Part shown: in pieces, positions 51,991 to 60,750 of the stretch
Position numbering within the stretch: position 1 is the stretch's first letter
Layout: each line of letters starts with the position of its first letter
Position numbers and translations under genes: made by a program
Notes under the pieces: generated by a model
The model's input: only the letters and a program-made list of their open reading frames with translations
Told to the model about the DNA's origin: nothing
The model's database searches: none
Origin: JADZEM01 sp046328125
GTDB lineage: Bacteria; Chloroflexota; UBA6077; JACCZL01
Direction of reading: 5' to 3'
Length of the DNA: 64,000 nucleotides
NCBI GenBank assembly: GCA_046328125.1
Contig: JAXLXF010000035.1
Location: 11,054 to 75,053, forward strand

Positions 51991-52998
51991 CTACGCCACC
52001 GCCGTCGCGAAGCCGGCCAGCGGATGCCGCTCGCCCGTCTCTTCGCCGAAGCTGCGCTGCTCCTCCAGCGTCAGCCCGCACGACGCCACGAACGCCGCCA
52101 CGTGCTCACTGGCCGGCGGCGTCGTGTCCAGCGCAAACGTCCCGAACGGCTCGGCCACCACGCGCAGGATCGCCCGACCGTACCGCCACGTCGGCGACCG
52201 ATCCTCGAGCAGCTCCGGCGAGAAGTAGTCGAAGGCGACCGCGCTGCCGTGCGCCGTGCTGGCGATCCGCTTCAGCGTGCTCTCCACGGACGGCCGGTCC
52301 AGGTACATCGTGACGCTCTCCCAGAGGAAGAAGCTCGGCTTGCGCGGGTCGAAGCCGGCCGCCTGGAGCTTCTCGTACCAGTCCTCCCGCCCGAAGTCCG
52401 CCGCCACGAACGTCACTCGGCTGGCGTCGATGCCGGCCTTCGCCAGCATCGCCCGCTTGAACGCCTGCCCCCGTGGCGCATCCACCTCGAAGCACCGCAC
52501 GTGACTCCTCGCCGCCGGCAGCCGGTACGAGCGCGTGTCCAACCCCGCCCCCAGAATCACCAGCTGCTCGATCTCCGGCAGGTGCCTCGCCAGCGCCGTG
52601 TCGAAGAACGTCGTGCGCGCGGCCGGTTGCTCGTTCATCGACGGCACGCCCGGATACGGGTAGCGAAACAGCTTCGGCAGGTAGCCCGTCAGGCGGTACA
52701 CCAGCAGCGTCGGCGCCGCCAGCAGCCACAAGCCCGGTTGTGAGACGTTCGGCAGCACCCGCACCAGGCGCACACACGCGTCGTCGCGCCGCTGACGAAC
52801 CCGATGCATCATCCAACGCGGATACACCGACGCCAGCATCGTCGTCGTGCCAGGTGCGCGCCGACTGTAGAGCACCAGCTTGCCGACCCACAGCACGTAC
52901 CCGACCATCAAGGCTGGAAGCCAGAGTACATGGGCGCCCCAGAACAGCCAGCACCCGATGCCGCTGCCGCCGGACGCAACACGCTGTCGCGGACTCAT
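51991..52998 (-). CDS. SAM-dependent methyltransferase (leucine carboxyl methyltransferase-like)
   Basis: A 335-residue protein. Residues about 10-45 contain one or two membrane segments (CWLFWGAHVLWLPALMVGYVLW). The catalytic domain (about 120-335) has the SAM motif LVILGAGLDTRSYRL, then VRCFEVDAPRGQAFKR (acidic loop) and FFLWESVTMYLDRPSVESTLKRI. These are signatures of the LCM/PPM1 class (formerly DUF185-like putative methyltransferases). The methyl acceptor is unknown; such genes often modify small secondary metabolites. The ATG is at 52998. Confidence 0.85.
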   Translation of the reverse strand: MSPRQRVASGGSGIGCWLFWGAHVLWLPALMVGYVLWVGKLVLYSRRAPGTTTMLASVYPRWMMHRVRQRRDDACVRLVRVLPNVSQPGLWLLAAPTLLVYRLTGYLPKLFRYPYPGVPSMNEQPAARTTFFDTALARHLPEIEQLVILGAGLDTRSYRLPAARSHVRCFEVDAPRGQAFKRAMLAKAGIDASRVTFVAADFGREDWYEKLQAAGFDPRKPSFFLWESVTMYLDRPSVESTLKRIASTAHGSAVAFDYFSPELLEDRSPTWRYGRAILRVVAEPFGTFALDTTPPASEHVAAFVASCGLTLEEQRSFGEETGERHPLAGFATAVA

Positions 52999-53135
52999 CC
53001 TGCTCTCCTTGCCGTGTCGCGCCGGGGATGGTAGACGATGGTGCCGGGAGTATCATCCCCGGGCGACCGCTCACGTCCAGCGTGCGCCGGCCGCCCGTTC
53101 GACACGCCGACCCGCACCGGAGGCCAGCCCCGACG

Positions 53136-53597
53136 ATGCCTGCACCGCCACGCTCGGCCCAGCAGCGCAAGCAGGACACACTGCATCGGCTCCAGCAGGA
53201 TGTGGACCTCTGGGTCGCCACCGCCGACCCGTCCGGCGGCAGCCCGTACCTGATCCCGCTCTCCTACCTCTGGGACGGCACAACCTTGCTCGTCGCGACG
53301 CCGGCAGCCAGCGTGACCGGTCGGAACCTCCAGGCGACCCGCGTCGTCCGCCTCGGCCTCGGCCCGACCCGCGACGTCGTGCTCGTCGAGGGCGCCGTCG
53401 AGACGCTCACGCCGGCCGAGCTGCCGCCGGGCGTCGGGGATGCGTTCGCGCAGCGGACCGGCTTCGACCCGCGCCAGGAGAGCAGCCCCTACCTCTACTT
53501 CCGGATCACCCCGCGTCGCATCCAGGCCTGGCGCGAAGCGAACGAGCTGGCGGGCCGCGATCTGATGCGCGACGGCCGCTGGCTCGTCCCAGAGTGA
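53136..53597 (+). CDS. Pyridoxamine 5'-phosphate oxidase-family (split-barrel) protein
   Basis: A 153-residue FMN- or F420-binding split-barrel protein. LHRLQQDVDLWVATADP is followed by SPYLIPLSYLWDGTTLLVATP and a long loop, then RVVRLGLGPTRDVVLVEGAVETL, the family's core strands. The C-terminus has the short helix RIQAWREANELAGRDLMRDGRWL. Members are oxidoreductases or heme/flavin-binding proteins; the substrate is unknown. The ATG at 53136 has GGAGG at 53119-53123 upstream, and homology begins there; the frame is open far upstream without protein-like sequence. A strong hairpin overlaps the stop. Confidence 0.88.
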   Translation: MPAPPRSAQQRKQDTLHRLQQDVDLWVATADPSGGSPYLIPLSYLWDGTTLLVATPAASVTGRNLQATRVVRLGLGPTRDVVLVEGAVETLTPAELPPGVGDAFAQRTGFDPRQESSPYLYFRITPRRIQAWREANELAGRDLMRDGRWLVPE

Positions 53598-53632
53598 CAC
53601 GCTGCCCTGGGATACCCCCAGGGCAGCGTGTC
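53596..53632 (+). terminator. Strong terminator-like hairpin after the split-barrel gene
   Basis: Perfect 16-bp arms (53596-53611, GACACGCTGCCCTGGG, and 53617-53632) with a five-base loop, starting inside the stop codon. The T-rich tail is weak. Confidence 0.8.
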
Positions 53633-53746
53633 TTCGCTCCGTTTCAGGCCGCCAGGTCTGTCTGTGCGTTACGGCATCAGATGGTCTCAGGTGCCGCCGC
53701 CCTGAGCGTGCCAGGATACTCGTGAATCATGGGCGTCTCCCCCGAT

Positions 53747-53777
53747 GGTGGACGGTGCGCGGTGCCCGCCGTCCACC
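53747..53777 (-). terminator. Hairpin downstream of the rhodanese gene
   Basis: GGTGGACGG (53747-53755) pairs with CCGTCCACC (53769-53777), about 40 bp past the rhodanese stop. Confidence 0.45.
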
Positions 53778-53817
53778 GTCACGGTTGTGGTTCGAGCGCA
53801 GGGGCCGCGCCTGCGCG

Positions 53818-54219
53818 CTACGCGGCTCCGCCCTCGACCGGGCGGCCCGCCTCGCGCCAGCCCTTCAGGCCGCCGTCGAGGTGCGCGACGTCCGTGTAGC
53901 CCATGCTCGTCAGGAGGTCGGCGGCCAGCGCCGAGCGCCCGCCCGAGGCACAGTGCAGGATCACGCGGCGGGACGGCTCCAGCTCCGCTCGGTGATACGG
54001 GCCGGACGGGTCGGCGCAGAATTCGAGCATCCCGCGCGGTACGTGGAGCGCGCCGGCGATGATGCCGGCCTGTGTGCGCTCCTCCGACTCGCGCAGGTCC
54101 ACCAGGAGCGCCCGCCCGCTCCCGATCTCGGCGGCCACCTGCTCGGGCGTCAAACCTTCCACCCGCTGCCGCGCGTCGGCCACCATCTGCGCGGCAGTCC
54201 TGGTCAGCGAACCACTCAT
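53818..54219 (-). CDS. Rhodanese-like sulfurtransferase domain protein
   Basis: A 133-residue single-domain rhodanese. The active-site loop is LHCASGGRSALAA, with the persulfide Cys at HCASGGRS. The conserved DLRESEE and AGALHVPRGMLEF segments at the N-terminus and LDGGLKGWREAG at the C-terminus complete the fold. It would carry sulfane sulfur from thiosulfate or a persulfide to an unknown acceptor. The ATG at 54219 follows GGGGAGAG; the upstream in-frame ATG at 54267 has no site. Confidence 0.9.
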   Translation of the reverse strand: MSGSLTRTAAQMVADARQRVEGLTPEQVAAEIGSGRALLVDLRESEERTQAGIIAGALHVPRGMLEFCADPSGPYHRAELEPSRRVILHCASGGRSALAADLLTSMGYTDVAHLDGGLKGWREAGRPVEGGAA

Positions 54220-54387
54220 ACTCGCTCTCCCCGTTGTGCGTGGATTGGAGCGCCAGGCGACGCTCACACCTTCAGCGTACGGTCGGGGACAGGCCAGCAG
54301 GATGCGGGAAACTACGGTATTTCCTGGTCCCTCTACGGTATTCCTTCGGCGGCCCGGTTCGACGACGCCCGAGCGCCGCGCGGGGCG

Positions 54388-57261
54388 TCAGCCGCCGAGG
54401 ACGCCTGACTGGCCGGCCCGGTGGATCGCCTCGGCCCGCGAGCGGCAGCTGAGCTTCGCCAGGATGTTGCCGACGTGCATCTCGACCGTGCGCGGGCTCA
54501 GCACGAGCACCTGGGCGATCTCGCGGTCGGTTTGGCCCAGCGCGACGTGGCGCAGCACTTCCAGCTCGCGGCGAGACAATCCCCCGTCGTCGGGGCTCGT
54601 GGCGTTCCGTCGCCTCGATCGTCGCTCAGGTGGCGCGCCGAGCGACATGAGCTCGTGCTCGGCCTGCGCTGCGAGCGGCCGGGCGCCCAGCTTCCGCGCC
54701 AGTCGGTAGGCGTCGGTCAGGTGCTCGACGGCCCGATCGCGCTGGCCGGCCGTGGCGACGACGATGCCGAGGCGGACCTGGGTCTGAGCCAGGTCGAACG
54801 GCAGCGGGGCATCGCGCAGCAACGCGAGCGCCCGCTCGAACTGCTCGGCCGATGACTCCACGTCGCCGTCGAGGAGGATGGTCTCCCCAAGCGCGTGCGC
54901 CAGTCCGGCCAGGGCCTCCACGCTCGCGGCGTCGGCCGCGATCCGCGAGAGCGCGCTCGCACAGGCGCGAGCCTCCGCTTCCGCCCCACGCTCGGCGAAG
55001 AAGGTCGTCGCCCAGCGGAGCGGCGAGATGGCGTAGTGGCGCTCCTCGGTGCGCTCCCAGCGGTCGAGCAGCGCCCGGCAGTACGCAGCCGCCGCGTCCT
55101 CCTTGCCGTCCAGGTGCTCGACGAAGGCGCAGCTCCACTGGTCGAGGATCTCCATCGCGGCCAGGTCGATCACCCGCGCGAGCGTCGCCGACTGACGCAG
55201 GAGCGGCCGCGCGCGGCGCCCATCGCCACGGAACGCGTACACCGATCCCAGCATGCCCGCCGCGACGGTCCGTGCGTGCGCGGAAGTGTCCTGTGCAGCC
55301 AGCACCGACCGGCTGACCTCGACCGTCCGGTCCCACTCGCCGATCTGCCGCAGCACGGCGGTCATGCAGGCCAGGCAGAGCTGGGAGGTCGTCAGCTCGC
55401 CGTTCGTACGGCAGAAGTCGCTGGCCGCGAGGTACGTCTCGCGGGCCTGGCCATACTGGCCGGCGTGCTCCAGGCCATCGGCGAGACGCTGATACACTTC
55501 GGCGGCCGGCCCGACGAGATTGTGCTGGAGCGCCAGCGACAGGCCGTCTCGCATCAGCTCCAGGCCAGCCTCATACTGGCCCAGTCTGGCCCGCGCGTTC
55601 CCCTCGTGGCCCAACGCCCGAGCTTTCAGATCCAACCGGCCGGCCCGATCGGCCTCACGGTGGACGGTTTCGAGCAGCCGCAGCGACTCGCTGAAGCTGG
55701 CGGCCGAGCGCAGGTGCGCGGCAACCACCAGGCGCTCGGCCGCTGCCTCGCCCGGCAGCCCGCTGGCGGCAAACGCCTCGGCAGCAGCCAGACGGGACGC
55801 CAGCGCCGGCTCCCAGGCGCCCTGCATCTCGTACACCGTCGCCAGACGCCGCTCCACGCTGGCCGCCCGGCTCAGCTCGCCGAGCGCGTGCCAGCCGTCG
55901 GCGGCGGCGCGCCACGCGCTGACCGCTTCGGCCAGCTCGCCGATCAGCTCGGCACACGCGCCCAGGCGCTCCAGCAGCTCCAGCCGCTCGGGCGTGGTGT
56001 CGTCGGTCCAGAGCGCCAGTGCCCGGCTGGCTGCGCGGGCGGCGTCCCGATAGGCGTGGATCTCGCAGGCGGCCTCAACGGCGGCGATCCAGGCTCGCCG
56101 GGCCTGGATCGGCTCCTGGGCCGCGCTCCAGTGCTCGGCAATCGGTCCCGGTGGAGCATGGCGCGCCTCGAGCCGTTCGGCGATGGCTCGGTGGAGGGTC
56201 CGCCGGCGGCCCCAGGGGATGTCGCCGTAGATCGTCTCGCGGAACAGGGCATGTCGAAACGAGCCGTGAGCGGGGTCGGTCTCGACGAGGATCTGGCGCT
56301 CGAACAGCTCGTCCAGGCCGACGGCCCCGCCCGCCAGATCGACGACCGGTGCGAGCCGGAGATATCGACCAGCCACGGCTGCGATCTGCAACGCCGCGTG
56401 CGCAGCGGGGGACAGCTCCCGGGTCCGCAGCAGCACGGCGTCCCGCACGCCCTCCGGGATCGGCAGAGGATCGCGCCGGTCGAGGTCCAGGCCGTCGACG
56501 GTCATCCGCAGCCGCCCGCTCGCCACGAGCGCTGCGGACAGCTCCTCGACGAAGAACGGCATGCCCTGAGCGCGCTCGTGCACCAGCGCCACGAGCGCGT
56601 CGCTGGGAGTGTGGCCGAGCACGCGGGCGGCGAGGCGGGCGGTCCCGCCCCGATCGAGCGGCTCAACCGTCAACTCGTGCGCTCGACCGGCACGGCGCAG
56701 CTCCAGTCGCAGGCGACGGACCGGATGATCGCGCGGGAGCGCGTCGCTCCGGTACGCGCCGATCAGCAAGATCGGGAGTGACTCGACCCAGGCCGCGGCC
56801 GCGCTCAGCAGGTCGATGGTCGCGTCGTCGGCCCAGTGCAGGTCGTCGAGAAAGATGCTGGCGGGCCGGTGGCTCGCGATCCGCTCGACGGCCCGCCGAA
56901 CCGCCTCGAACAGCGTCAACCGGTCACTCGACGCCGGCGGCCGGCCCAGCTCGGGGAGGAGCACGCTCAGATGGGCCGAGAGCGGACCGGGCTCCTGGAA
57001 GCCATCGGGAACGATCCGCAGAAATGCCCGCAGGACCGCGACGATCGGCTCATACGGCGCCGAGCTCGCCGATGATGGGGCGCCGACATACGGCACGAGG
57101 TCGCTTTCGGCCAGCGCCGCCTCGACCAGCGCGGTCTTCCCGACCCCGGCCTCGCCGGCGACGAGCAGCAAACTCCCGCGACCGCGACGAGCTGCCTCGA
57201 CCGCCCCATCGAGGACTGCCCGCCCCTCCTCACGCCCGACCAGAGCCTCGCGTGCGCGCAT
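54388..57261 (-). CDS. Large LuxR-family regulator with AAA/NACHT-like and TPR domains
   Basis: A 957-residue ATP-dependent transcription activator of the MalT/LAL type. An N-terminal AAA ATPase domain has Walker A (GEAGVGKT, about 36-43) and Walker B-like SIFLDDLHWADD. A long helical region with TPR-like repeats (about 350-880) follows. The C-terminal LuxR helix-turn-helix ends LSRRELEVLRHVALGQTDREIAQVLVLSPRTVEMHVGNILAKL. It binds a ligand through the TPR part and oligomerises with ATP. The ATG at 57261 precedes the AAA domain; the longer upstream extension lacks support. It lies 93 bp after mreD; its targets are unknown. Confidence 0.9.
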   Translation of the reverse strand: MRAREALVGREEGRAVLDGAVEAARRGRGSLLLVAGEAGVGKTALVEAALAESDLVPYVGAPSSASSAPYEPIVAVLRAFLRIVPDGFQEPGPLSAHLSVLLPELGRPPASSDRLTLFEAVRRAVERIASHRPASIFLDDLHWADDATIDLLSAAAAWVESLPILLIGAYRSDALPRDHPVRRLRLELRRAGRAHELTVEPLDRGGTARLAARVLGHTPSDALVALVHERAQGMPFFVEELSAALVASGRLRMTVDGLDLDRRDPLPIPEGVRDAVLLRTRELSPAAHAALQIAAVAGRYLRLAPVVDLAGGAVGLDELFERQILVETDPAHGSFRHALFRETIYGDIPWGRRRTLHRAIAERLEARHAPPGPIAEHWSAAQEPIQARRAWIAAVEAACEIHAYRDAARAASRALALWTDDTTPERLELLERLGACAELIGELAEAVSAWRAAADGWHALGELSRAASVERRLATVYEMQGAWEPALASRLAAAEAFAASGLPGEAAAERLVVAAHLRSAASFSESLRLLETVHREADRAGRLDLKARALGHEGNARARLGQYEAGLELMRDGLSLALQHNLVGPAAEVYQRLADGLEHAGQYGQARETYLAASDFCRTNGELTTSQLCLACMTAVLRQIGEWDRTVEVSRSVLAAQDTSAHARTVAAGMLGSVYAFRGDGRRARPLLRQSATLARVIDLAAMEILDQWSCAFVEHLDGKEDAAAAYCRALLDRWERTEERHYAISPLRWATTFFAERGAEAEARACASALSRIAADAASVEALAGLAHALGETILLDGDVESSAEQFERALALLRDAPLPFDLAQTQVRLGIVVATAGQRDRAVEHLTDAYRLARKLGARPLAAQAEHELMSLGAPPERRSRRRNATSPDDGGLSRRELEVLRHVALGQTDREIAQVLVLSPRTVEMHVGNILAKLSCRSRAEAIHRAGQSGVLGG

Positions 57262-57317
57262 ACGGTAGTGTAGGTGCCGGCATCCAGCCGGGGCGAAGAC
57301 GAGCAGGACGGGAGGCT

Positions 57318-57335
57318 CGTGGGTTGAACCCACGG
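57318..57335. repeat. Single REP-type hairpin CGTGGGTTGAACCCACGG
   Basis: A perfect palindromic stem sharing the GTGGGTT core of the clusters at 18023 and 26279. It lies between mreD and the LuxR gene. Confidence 0.7.
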
Positions 57336-57353
57336 ACCCCAGCCGCAACCAGC

Positions 57354-57869
57354 TTACTCCAGCTCCAGCCGCTGCCACCCTGAGAGCGCCCGGTCCACCC
57401 GCCGCGCAAACGCCGCCGCGAACGGCATCGCCAGCGCGTTCAAGAAGATCGTCGGCACCAGCACGTTCACGAAGCGCATCGCGCCCGGGAAGTCCCAGCC
57501 CAGCACCCGCAGCACCAGCACCATCACCCCAAAGTAGGCCGTCGTCGTCAGCACCGCCGTCCCGAACAGCAGCGCCAGACCGCCGCGCGCCAGCGTCCCA
57601 CCGCCCAGCGCCGTCCCCGCGCCGATGGCCCCCAGCAGCATCGTGTGCAGCCCGAACGGCGTCCCGGACATCAGATCCAGCGCCAGCCCACCCACCAGGC
57701 CGCCGAGGAGCCCGTCCGGGACCCCGCGCACCAGGCTCCAGACCGTCACCAGCACCAGCACCAGGTTCAGCCGCCCGCCCCCGACCGCGTCCATCCGGTA
57801 CCCCACCGTGGACTCGGCGAGCGCCGCCGCCACCAGGATCACCGCGTACACCGGCAGTGCGAACATCAC
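57354..57869 (-). CDS. mreD: Rod shape-determining protein MreD
   Basis: A 171-residue inner-membrane protein with about five hydrophobic helices, the size and hydropathy expected of MreD. Segments such as LVLVLVTVWSLVRGVPDGLLGGLVGGLALDL and TPFGLHTMLLGAIGA are typical. It links MreB/MreC to the cell-wall elongation machinery. Sequence conservation is low in this family, so the call rests on position directly after mreC. The start is GTG 57869 or the next ATG 57866. A heptamer pair lies between it and mreC. Confidence 0.87.
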   Translation of the reverse strand: MMFALPVYAVILVAAALAESTVGYRMDAVGGGRLNLVLVLVTVWSLVRGVPDGLLGGLVGGLALDLMSGTPFGLHTMLLGAIGAGTALGGGTLARGGLALLFGTAVLTTTAYFGVMVLVLRVLGWDFPGAMRFVNVLVPTIFLNALAMPFAAAFARRVDRALSGWQRLELE

Positions 57870-57882
57870 TCGCTACTCGCTA
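57867..57882 (-). repeat. Two AGCGAGT-type heptamers at the mreC-mreD junction
   Basis: On the minus strand, TAGCGAGTAGCGAGTG follows the mreC TAG directly and includes the mreD start region. It is the same unit as in the array at 28003-28101. Confidence 0.7.
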
Positions 57883-58716
57883 CTATCGCGTCTCGCCCGA
57901 CGAGACCAGCACGTACAGCCGCTCCAACCGCTTCATGTCCGCGGACGGCTCGATGACGGCCTCCTGCAAGACGTCCACGTCCTTCCGCCGGACCTGGACG
58001 ATCTGCCCGATCACCAGCCCCTCCGGCATCAGCCCACCGAAGTCGGAGGTCACCACCGTCTCGCCCGTCTGCAGCGACTCCTCCTGCGGGATACGCTGCA
58101 TGATCAGGCCGCCTTCCGGCCGCCCCTTGATGATCCCCGTCACCCTGGACTCCGAATTCTGGACCCGGCCGCTGATCGAGGAGCTGGTGTCCGTGATCAG
58201 CAGCACCTTCGAGGACGTCTGGCTCACCCGGCTGACTCGGCCCACCACGCCGCGCCAGGTGATAATCGTCATCCCTTCCTTGACGCCGTCGTCGCTGCCA
58301 CGGTCCAACGTGATCGCCTGCACGAATGGCGACGGGTCACGCGCGATCACCCGCACCGGCATCAGCTCGCCGGTTCCGGCCCGCTGCTTCAAGCCGAGCA
58401 GGTTGCGCAGGTCGCGGTTCTCCACTTCCAGCTCGCGGAGCCGCGCGATCTCGGACTGGAGGCGGTCGATCTCCTCACGATACTGGTCGTTCTGGCGGGA
58501 GAGCTCTGCCATCCGGCGCATCACCGTCGTCACGTCCTCGACCTGCGTCGCCACCGACGACACGCTGCCCTGGAGCGGCTCCAGCAGCTTCGAGCCGAAC
58601 GCCTCCACCTCGCGGGCTGGCCCCGGGGCCAGCATCACCGCACCCACCGCCGCCAGCAGCAGCAGCACCACGATCCACGAGCGATTCCGCCGCCGCACCG
58701 GCGCTACCCGCGCCAT
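57883..58716 (-). CDS. mreC: Rod shape-determining protein MreC
   Basis: A 277-residue bitopic protein. Residues about 12-30 are a membrane helix (SWIVVLLLLAAVGAVML). A coiled coil (about 45-105, with QNDQYREEIDRLQSEIARLRELE) follows, then two beta domains with ARDPSPFVQAITLDRGSDDGVKEGM and DFGGLMPEGLVIGQIVQVRR, the classic MreC signatures. It forms filaments outside the membrane that organise PBP2/RodA. It sits 53 bp after mreB and 13 bp before mreD in one operon. Confidence 0.95.
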   Translation of the reverse strand: MARVAPVRRRNRSWIVVLLLLAAVGAVMLAPGPAREVEAFGSKLLEPLQGSVSSVATQVEDVTTVMRRMAELSRQNDQYREEIDRLQSEIARLRELEVENRDLRNLLGLKQRAGTGELMPVRVIARDPSPFVQAITLDRGSDDGVKEGMTIITWRGVVGRVSRVSQTSSKVLLITDTSSSISGRVQNSESRVTGIIKGRPEGGLIMQRIPQEESLQTGETVVTSDFGGLMPEGLVIGQIVQVRRKDVDVLQEAVIEPSADMKRLERLYVLVSSGETR

Positions 58717-58769
58717 CAGACCCTCACCCGGAAGGTGTAAGAGAGAAGCATGCCAACGTTATGCCAGGG

Positions 58770-59819
58770 TCAGCGGCGCGGCGGCATCCGCCGGGCCTGG
58801 CTCTCCGCGAACGCCTTCCGCATCCCGTCCAGGTCGCCCAGCACCTTGCCCGTGCCGCGCACCACGCAGCCCATCGGATCGTCAGCCACCATCACCGGCA
58901 TCCGCGTCCGCTCGATCAGCTGCTCCACCAGGCCCGGCAGCTGCGAGCCGCCGCCCGCCAGCACGATCCCACGCACCATCAGGTCCGCCACCAGCTCCGG
59001 TGGCGTCTCCTCGATCGTGTCCGTCACCGCGTCCAGCACCGCGTTCACCGAGCCGGCGATCGCCTCGCGGAGCTCCTCCACCGGCACCGACACTTCGGTC
59101 GCCAGCCCCGTTTTGAGGTCGCGGCCACGCACGCTCACTGGCTCGCCGCTCGCCATCGCGATCTTGGCCTCCTCGGCCATCCGCTCGCCGATCAGCAAGT
59201 TGTACCGCTGGCGCATGTGGGTGATGATGTCCTGGTCCATCTCGTCGCCGGCGGTCCGAATCCAGCGGCTTGCGACGATCCCGCCCAGCGAGATCACCGC
59301 GACCTCCGTCGTGCCGCCGCCGATGTCCACGATCATCGAGCCAGCCGCATCCTGGACCGGCAGCCCGCACCCGATCGCCGCTGCCATCGGCTCCTCGATC
59401 AGGAACACTTCCCTGGCACCGGCGTTGATCGTGGCGTCGTGGACCGCGCGCCGCTCGACCTCGGTCACGCCAGACGAGATCCCGATCACGACTCGCGGGC
59501 GCGGGATGATAGCATACTGCTCGTGGACCCGCTCGATGAAGTAGCGGAGCATCTGCTCCGTCACGTCGAAGTCCGAGATCACGCCGTCTCGGAGCGGACG
59601 GACCGCCACGATGTTCGCCGGCGTCCGCCCCACCATCTGCTTCGCCTGCGCGCCGACCGCCAGCACCCGCTTCGTCTTCGGGTTCATCGCAACCACGCTC
59701 GGCTCGTTGACGGCGATGCCCTTGCCCCTGACCAGCACCAGCGTGTTGGCCGTGCCCAGGTCGATGCCGATGTCGCGCGAGAACAGGCCGAGCAGGGCGT
59801 TCAGCGGGTTCCAGGCCAT
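58770..59819 (-). CDS. mreB: Rod shape-determining protein MreB (actin-like ATPase)
   Basis: A 349-residue actin homologue of normal length. It shows DIGIDLGTANTLVLVRGKGI (phosphate 1), GVISDFDVTEQML, IGISSGVTEVERRAV, LIEEPMAAAIGCGLP, MIVDIGGGTTEVAVISLGG (phosphate 2) and GIVLAGGGSQLPGLVEQL (adenosine motif). It polymerises on the inner membrane and directs elongation. It starts 9 bp after the radC stop, so radC-mreB-mreC-mreD is very likely one transcript. Confidence 0.97.
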   Translation of the reverse strand: MAWNPLNALLGLFSRDIGIDLGTANTLVLVRGKGIAVNEPSVVAMNPKTKRVLAVGAQAKQMVGRTPANIVAVRPLRDGVISDFDVTEQMLRYFIERVHEQYAIIPRPRVVIGISSGVTEVERRAVHDATINAGAREVFLIEEPMAAAIGCGLPVQDAAGSMIVDIGGGTTEVAVISLGGIVASRWIRTAGDEMDQDIITHMRQRYNLLIGERMAEEAKIAMASGEPVSVRGRDLKTGLATEVSVPVEELREAIAGSVNAVLDAVTDTIEETPPELVADLMVRGIVLAGGGSQLPGLVEQLIERTRMPVMVADDPMGCVVRGTGKVLGDLDGMRKAFAESQARRMPPRR

Positions 59820-59828
59820 CGAGACGCC

Positions 59829-60587
59829 CTACCTGCCGCGACCGTCTCGCCCAAACCCCAGACCACGCTCCTTCAGGCTCACGAACCCCGGCTGCCCCGT
59901 CCCGATGACCAGATGGTCGAGGACCGCCACGTCGAGCAGGGTGCCGGCTTCGACAACCTGTTTCGTCAGCTCGATGTCCTCGGGGGAGGGAGTCGGATCG
60001 CCGCTCGGGTGGTTGTGCACCAGCACCAGCGCGGCACAGTTCTGGCGGATCGCCTCTCGGAAGAGCTCGCCGACGCGGACGACAGCCGTGTTCAGGCTGC
60101 CACGATAGACGTCGTGCGAGCCAAGGACGTGATTCTTGGTGTTGAGCAACAGGACGCGAAGATGCTCCTGACCGAGTGCGCTCATCTCGGCCCTGACGAG
60201 GTTGGCGATGTCTTGCGGCGAGCGGATCTGTGGCCGCTCGCCCGGGTTGAGGCTGACCAGCCGCCGTCCGATCTCGAAGGCCGCTTGCACTTCGATCGCC
60301 TTCACCTCGCCCACGCCATCGTACCGACACAGCTCCGGGATGCTCGCGGCGCCAAGCCCGCCCAGCCCGGCAAAGTCGGCCAGCAGCCGGTTTGCAAGGT
60401 CGAGGACGTTGCCGGACCGCCCGCCGGTCCGCAAGATGATGGCCAGCAGCTCGGCGTTCGAGAGTGCGCCCGCGCCGGCGTGTCTCAGCCGCTCGCGTGG
60501 CCGCACCGACTCGGGGAGGTCTTTCAACCCAAGGCGATATTCGGCCAGGCGTGGCGCGGTGATCTCTCCACTCCCATGGCGGGTCAC
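59829..60587 (-). CDS. radC: RadC family JAMM/MPN+ protein
   Basis: A 252-residue RadC protein (JAB/MPN domain). N-terminal PRERLRHAGAGALSNAELLAIILRTGG is a helix-hairpin-helix-like segment. The JAMM zinc site is in VLVHNHPSGDPTPSPEDIELTKQ (His-x-His...Asp). EHLRVLLLNTKNHVLG and YRGSLNTAVVRVGELFREAI complete the fold. A role in DNA repair was once claimed but is not established. I chose GTG 60587 because homology starts near PRLAEYRLGLKDLPESVRPRERL; no clear Shine-Dalgarno is present. It is first in the mre operon and divergent from fmt. Confidence 0.92.
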   Translation of the reverse strand: MTRHGSGEITAPRLAEYRLGLKDLPESVRPRERLRHAGAGALSNAELLAIILRTGGRSGNVLDLANRLLADFAGLGGLGAASIPELCRYDGVGEVKAIEVQAAFEIGRRLVSLNPGERPQIRSPQDIANLVRAEMSALGQEHLRVLLLNTKNHVLGSHDVYRGSLNTAVVRVGELFREAIRQNCAALVLVHNHPSGDPTPSPEDIELTKQVVEAGTLLDVAVLDHLVIGTGQPGFVSLKERGLGFGRDGRGR

Positions 60588-60750
60588 GACCGACCCGAAA
60601 TCGCGGCCAGTATAGCACCCCCTTCCGGGCGCCCGGCGGCCCCGGACCGCTCGTCTGGGCCGCGTCGAGCGGTCCTCCGGAAAGGTCCGCGTGGCGCGAC
60701 CGGAAAGGCGCGCCTGGCGCCACGCGTGGCACGATGAGTGAGGGCAGAGT

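Noticed and set aside
54895..56781. 628-codon plus-strand frame
   Set aside because: Antisense to the LuxR regulator, whose domains are clear.
58326..60737. 803-codon plus-strand frame
   Set aside because: Antisense to mreC, mreB and radC.
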